The notes under the pieces are model-generated. The model ran no database searches. It was given only the letters and a program-made list of their open reading frames with translations, and was not told where the DNA came from. DNA of 64,000 bases from Euwallacea fornicatus (Eukaryota; Arthropoda; Insecta; Coleoptera; Curculionidae). Positions 60,098 through 64,000 of this stretch are shown here, one piece after another; position 1 is the first letter of the stretch, and each line of letters begins with the position of its first letter. Location: NCBI RefSeq assembly GCF_040115645.1, contig NC_089552.1, positions 806,001 through 870,000 of the forward strand. The letters are read 5' to 3'. The position numbers were made by a program, and so were the translations under genes.

Positions 60098-62628
60098 TTA
60101 ATAAGCATGATTCTGCACGAAAAGTCCGGCGTCTCCGGCTTTGCCTTGAATAGTGCCCGCTTGGTACTTGCCCAACGAAGCATCACTGTTAGCCTGAAAC
60201 GGAAAAATGACATTTAGACAAGACTATCGATGACATGAACCTGAATCTAATATAGGTTGTCTATTTCTAAAATCGATGCACATCATAACGCTGAAATCCA
60301 GCATTGTTGCCGGTTTTATAATTCAGTAGTATTTCTTATACAATCTGTGAAGTTTAACGAAAATAGTAAACATACTTCCCTGACGGCGTTCAATGGCAAC
60401 AAAAGGTCGTTATTGTTCCTTTCCCGTTTAAAATACTTTATTAACAATCAGCTTCTTACACCGGCTATTTAAGTGCTTTGGTATATCAAAAAACACTAAT
60501 AATAAAGGTGGTGTATATTCACATTAGCATGCTTTCTTAAAAAAATTTAAATTTGTGATAGAGAAATCTCTAGAAAAACGGGAACTTTGATAGAATACTG
60601 TGAAAACTTTGAAGGTGTTAAAATAAATACAGTTATCACCACAAAATAAAATGGTGAAATAGAGAAGGCGCAATGTCAAAACGGACAAAATTGGCAACAC
60701 CGCACCCCATTGCCAACATTGTTAACATTCCCATTTTTTATGTAAAGAAGAAATGTTTTACTAAATGTTAACGAGTACGTTACCCTTGAGTCCAAGTACT
60801 AGTTGCAATTCATCTACATAATTGTTGTTTACCTTGAGATGATTTCCTCGTTGAAAACTTTTAGTACTTTGACCATCAGGGTTGACAATGAAATCACGTG
60901 ATTTATAACGTGCATCGATTTTAGTACCGGCCACCTTTAGGTCTGATTCGGCAGAGTGGAAAACTAATTCCGTCAGAAATATGCGTAGGATACCGAAAGA
61001 GACTCCTTTCACATATTCCTGACGATCCGGACTTGGTTTCGCATCCTGTTAGAATAGACCTAATACTCTTGAAACGCCAAAAACACTCTTATGATGAGTC
61101 CATTTCAACAAAAGGTTCTTTAAGGGGCTGTTTTAGACTTACCTTAGCTCGGTTCAAGAGTTCGTCCTGACCAGCTTTAACCTGTTCGTCTTTCCCACCC
61201 CATGCGCGCAACACTGATGCTTGCAGGGCACGACCGTAACTGAAGGTCAGTACCCATGGTTTTTTGCCTGGGTACCTAAAAATTACATAAAACATTTTCA
61301 AAGCGCCACAATTTGATACACGCTCGATAAAACTTCTACTGCCATTTATGTTGCCAACCTCTGGCATGTGGATTTTTGGTAGATATGACAGTTTATAGTG
61401 TTTAAAAAGGATCGTACTTACGCATTAATGGCGCTCAAATTGATGCTAGCCTCCTCCTCAGACTGACCGCCGGACAAGAAAGTTATCCCGGGCACGGCGG
61501 CCGGAACGGTGCGCTGCAAAGCAGTCACGGTAGCCTTGGCTATGTCTTCGGGGCGATATTTGACGGGGTGGGCTTGACCAGCAGTTACCATGTTTGGCTT
61601 CAACAAGGTTCCTTCAAGGAAAACGTTGTGGTCTGCCAAAGCCTTAAAAAACAACACATATTTGAAGACAAGAAATAAAATTTTGGTTCGCAAATTCCTA
61701 CCAGATGTATCATAGCATGAAAATAGAGTTTAGATTACACCCACCTTATAAACGAAAGCCAAGACGGTCTCGGTGACTTTCTGCGCCCTTTCCAAACTGT
61801 GCATGCCATCGGGAAGTACCTCCGGTTCGACAATAGGCACAATCCTGTTGGCCTGACAAATGGAGGCGTAACGGGCCAAAACGTTAGCGTTTTCGATAAG
61901 GGATTGGAGAGATGGAGTGTGCTCATTGATTTTCAACACGCAACGCCACTTGGCAAAGTGGCACCCGTCTTTCTTGTACTGGGCGCAGCGTTGCGCCAAA
62001 TCGTCCAAACCTACAATTTGACATACAGATTTCAGAAAGCACGGTAATATTAAATCACTTGGGGTGTTCATAGTCTTGATTTTTAATAGTTTACCAAATA
62101 GAAAAATCTAATAGCCTCATATCGAGACAACTAGGAGGTCAAACAAGCATGATTGCTCCCTCAGGGATAAAAAAGTTTCGAAATAATCACCTTGGGTGGT
62201 ACACTCGTCGTTGCTTCCGAACAAGGGAACCACTCCAGTGTCGACTTTGATTCCGGGAATAATCCCTCTCTGCTTTAGAAGCTCGGGAAAGGGAGTACCA
62301 TCATCGGCCTTCTGATAGAGAGTCTCGTGAAAAAGGATAACTCCGGAAATAGAGTCACCAATAGTTGGGCAAGTGGTGAAAAGCAACTGCCTACAACAAC
62401 AAAAAAAACACACTCCAACAACTTCACCGATCGAGAATGTTCCACATACCTGTATTTACGCCTATTTTCGTCTGTATTTTCCACCCCGATATCTGCTAAT
62501 CTCTTGCCCATAGTGGACACTGACTCGTCAGCGGCCAAAATCCCTTTACCAGGAGCCACGATGGCATTGGCGATCCTGCGGAGTTCTTCTTGGAGGGCCG
62601 GGCTGGGGTAGTTCCAATGGGTGGTCAT
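60098..62628 (-). CDS. Fructose-bisphosphate aldolase (class I)
   Basis: Exons (minus): 62628-62450, 62390-62191, 62010-61745, 61642-61422, 61275-61143, 60193-60098; 1095 bases, 364 residues, all phases agree. It cleaves fructose 1,6-bisphosphate to two triose phosphates in cytosolic glycolysis. Class I features are intact: GKGILAADES, IKVDTGVVPL, the substrate-site stretch IVPIVEPEVLPDG, the Schiff-base Lys230 (EGTLLKPNMVT; rabbit Lys229), LSGGQSEEEA, and the catalytic C-terminal Tyr364 in VQNHAY. A 5' untranslated exon probably ends at 62806, with its intron 62654-62805 bounded by GTGCGTC and TTTTCAG. Between the exon ending LLNRAK (61143) and the last exon (60193) lies an extra exon at 61045-60833 that is in frame on both sides; inclusion would give 435 residues (see its own entry). 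Confidence 0.97.
60833..61045 (-). CDS. Alternative 71-codon exon of the aldolase gene
   Basis: This 213-base phase-0 exon has a good acceptor (TTCTAACAG before 61045) and donor (AAG then GTAAAC at 60832). It starts DAKPSPDRQEYVKGV, vaguely like the aldolase C-terminal segment that normally follows RAK (compare ANSDASLGKYQAG), contains the hydrophobic stretch FGILRIFLTELVF, and ends QRGNHLK. Drosophila aldolase is known to use alternative last exons, so this may be an isoform exon. Read through its donor, the frame continues 25 codons and stops (NVLVNI), so it could also serve as an alternative terminal exon. If internal, it would push the catalytic Tyr 71 residues further out. A separate embedded gene is less likely. 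Confidence 0.5.
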
Positions 62629-62869
62629 CTTTGTTGAGAGGTTTTCTGTCGAACTGAAAATGATGTAAAGATTACATAACAACACTCGAACGATTCCGTA
62701 AACGAACGGCTACGTTTACAGGCCCAATACAATACGTTAGTCATAGACACAGAATTAAGGTTTTCGATGACCAGGAGGTTTAAATATGTAGCGGAGAAGA
62801 CGCACCTGTAGGAGAAATTCTTGCGGAATGGAAGGCAACGATCACTCAACGTCGGCTAAGGTTATTTGT

Positions 62870-64000
62870 TGTTTATTAAGCAAAGGATTATCTTATCAGT
62901 TTAGTAGTAAATAAATACCATTGGCGTGCGAAAAAAACTGAAGCACCCCTTTTTGCTTCAATTTCGCTCAGTAAAAAATCTCAAAACAGTACCATTTGTG
63001 AAACAAAACATTCCATTTTTTGCTCTAAAGAATTCTGCGGTTTAAAAAACATGAGTCATCTCTATAGAATCCTGCACAGATCTCACCATGTCTAATTAAT
63101 TATTATTACATTTAATCAAATAATAACATTTAGCTTTTTGTCCTTATCACAATAGGCTGGTTTCAAGATATCTGCTGCCTTTGATTGGCTAAAAACAGCG
63201 TGTTTTGCAACAAGTCGAACAACAAATAACGGAATCTCCTCTGGGGCCTGAAGTCATCAATAAACGTTTCGAAAACAATAGTGGATATTTTAGATCAAAG
63301 ATCAATTCCCCGAACTTGAAAACATCATCTACAACTTATCAGCTTTAGTGTGAAATTAATGCTGTGCCTTAGGTAATAGGTGTAATGGAAAGCCTCAAGC
63401 CGTGATAGGTCGAATTTTCTTTGAATTGTGTTCTGAAATATAACCAATAATAAAACAAATTTTAATACTAAATTTTTTTATTGACATAATGGCGAAGGAA
63501 TTTCTGCTCGAAGTCGAGTTACAGATCACTGATCAGCAAGCTAATTGTATAATGTGGGAATTTTACGGTTGTTTTGCACATCTAAACCTGACAAGGAATA
63601 TTTAAATTAGCGCTTTTGGACATAGTCCAATCATGTGAAGTGGGCATTTGTATCCTGATATTTCAACAATTTTACTGTACAAAATGTTTTTTTTTTCTAA
63701 TTTTATTTATAGGCAAAAGCTATAAATAAAATATACAAATTTATCTATAAATAAAAACAGAACATTGGATTTTCAAAATGAATCCAACCCTCAGGTCAAC
63801 ATTTTCAAATGTTTGTAGTCTGCAGTAGTTTTGCACACACTATTTACAGATACTCTGTAGAAGGACGTTTAAGAAAAATTCTGAAGAAACAGGGAGAAAA
63901 CAATTCTATTAGAATTAGAACTTCCCAAGGACATTGCTCTAAGCCTTGTGGCTACCTTTTAAAGTAATTAAATGGAGCATAAAGGTCCTCAAAATATCAC
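62870..64000. other. AT-rich end of window, no gene recognised
   Basis: Upstream flank of the aldolase gene. One small plus frame (ATG at 63489, about 39 codons, MAKEFLLEVELQITDQQ) has no supporting signal. No RNA gene or named repeat was found. Confidence 0.5.

Noticed and set aside
63489..63605. 39-codon plus frame starting MAKEFLLEVELQ
   Set aside because: Too short, no homology recognised, no splice or poly(A) context.
1..64000. CRISPR arrays, bacterial operons, phage or virus genes
   Set aside because: No regular spacer arrays, no prokaryotic gene organisation and no viral protein signatures were seen; the window is a eukaryotic nuclear sequence.

Overview
This window is from an animal nuclear genome, almost certainly an insect. 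Genes are split into many short exons with canonical GT/AG introns. The gene set includes insect-type nautilus (MyoD), a pasiflora-like four-membrane-span protein and a class B scavenger receptor. Intergenic DNA is full of decayed mariner/Tc1 elements. A beetle would fit, but nothing here proves the order.

Layout. 1-8499: no recognisable gene, only transposon relics and a SINE-like tRNA fragment. 8500-14950 (-): scavenger receptor class B (CD36 family), nine coding exons, first exon not found. 15100-29500: mostly gene-free, with a 31-bp tandem repeat, a ~660-bp foldback palindrome and a few orphan exon-like open frames. 29643-35255: a compact housekeeping cluster. It holds the mitochondrial processing peptidase beta subunit (-), a pasiflora-like membrane protein (+) starting 405 bp from it in divergent orientation, and a URI-like prefoldin protein (-). 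36173-45556 (-): nautilus, the insect MyoD orthologue, reconstructed as five exons giving 215 residues, with long introns. 45557-51520: a broken Tc1 element with a nested insertion, plus a mariner relic. 51521-56848 (+): rapsyn, ten exons found, 5' end missing, with a ~1.3-kb palindrome in one intron. 58715-59558 (+): RNA polymerase II subunit RPB9. 60098-62628 (-): fructose-bisphosphate aldolase, with an additional in-frame 71-codon exon before the normal last exon. 62870-64000: nothing recognised.

The genes are mostly unrelated in function (mitochondrial import, transcription, glycolysis, chaperone, lipid or scavenger uptake). The notable pairing is nautilus (muscle determination) next to rapsyn (synaptic receptor scaffold) in divergent orientation. 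All exon structures were deduced by eye from reading frame, splice signals and family knowledge; no alignment or search was run. I saw no convincing new enzymatic or defence system. The most interesting observations are the aldolase cassette exon, the two large palindromes, the tandem-repeat families and the unexplained exon-like frames at 21.9, 25.2-25.5 and 26.7 kb.
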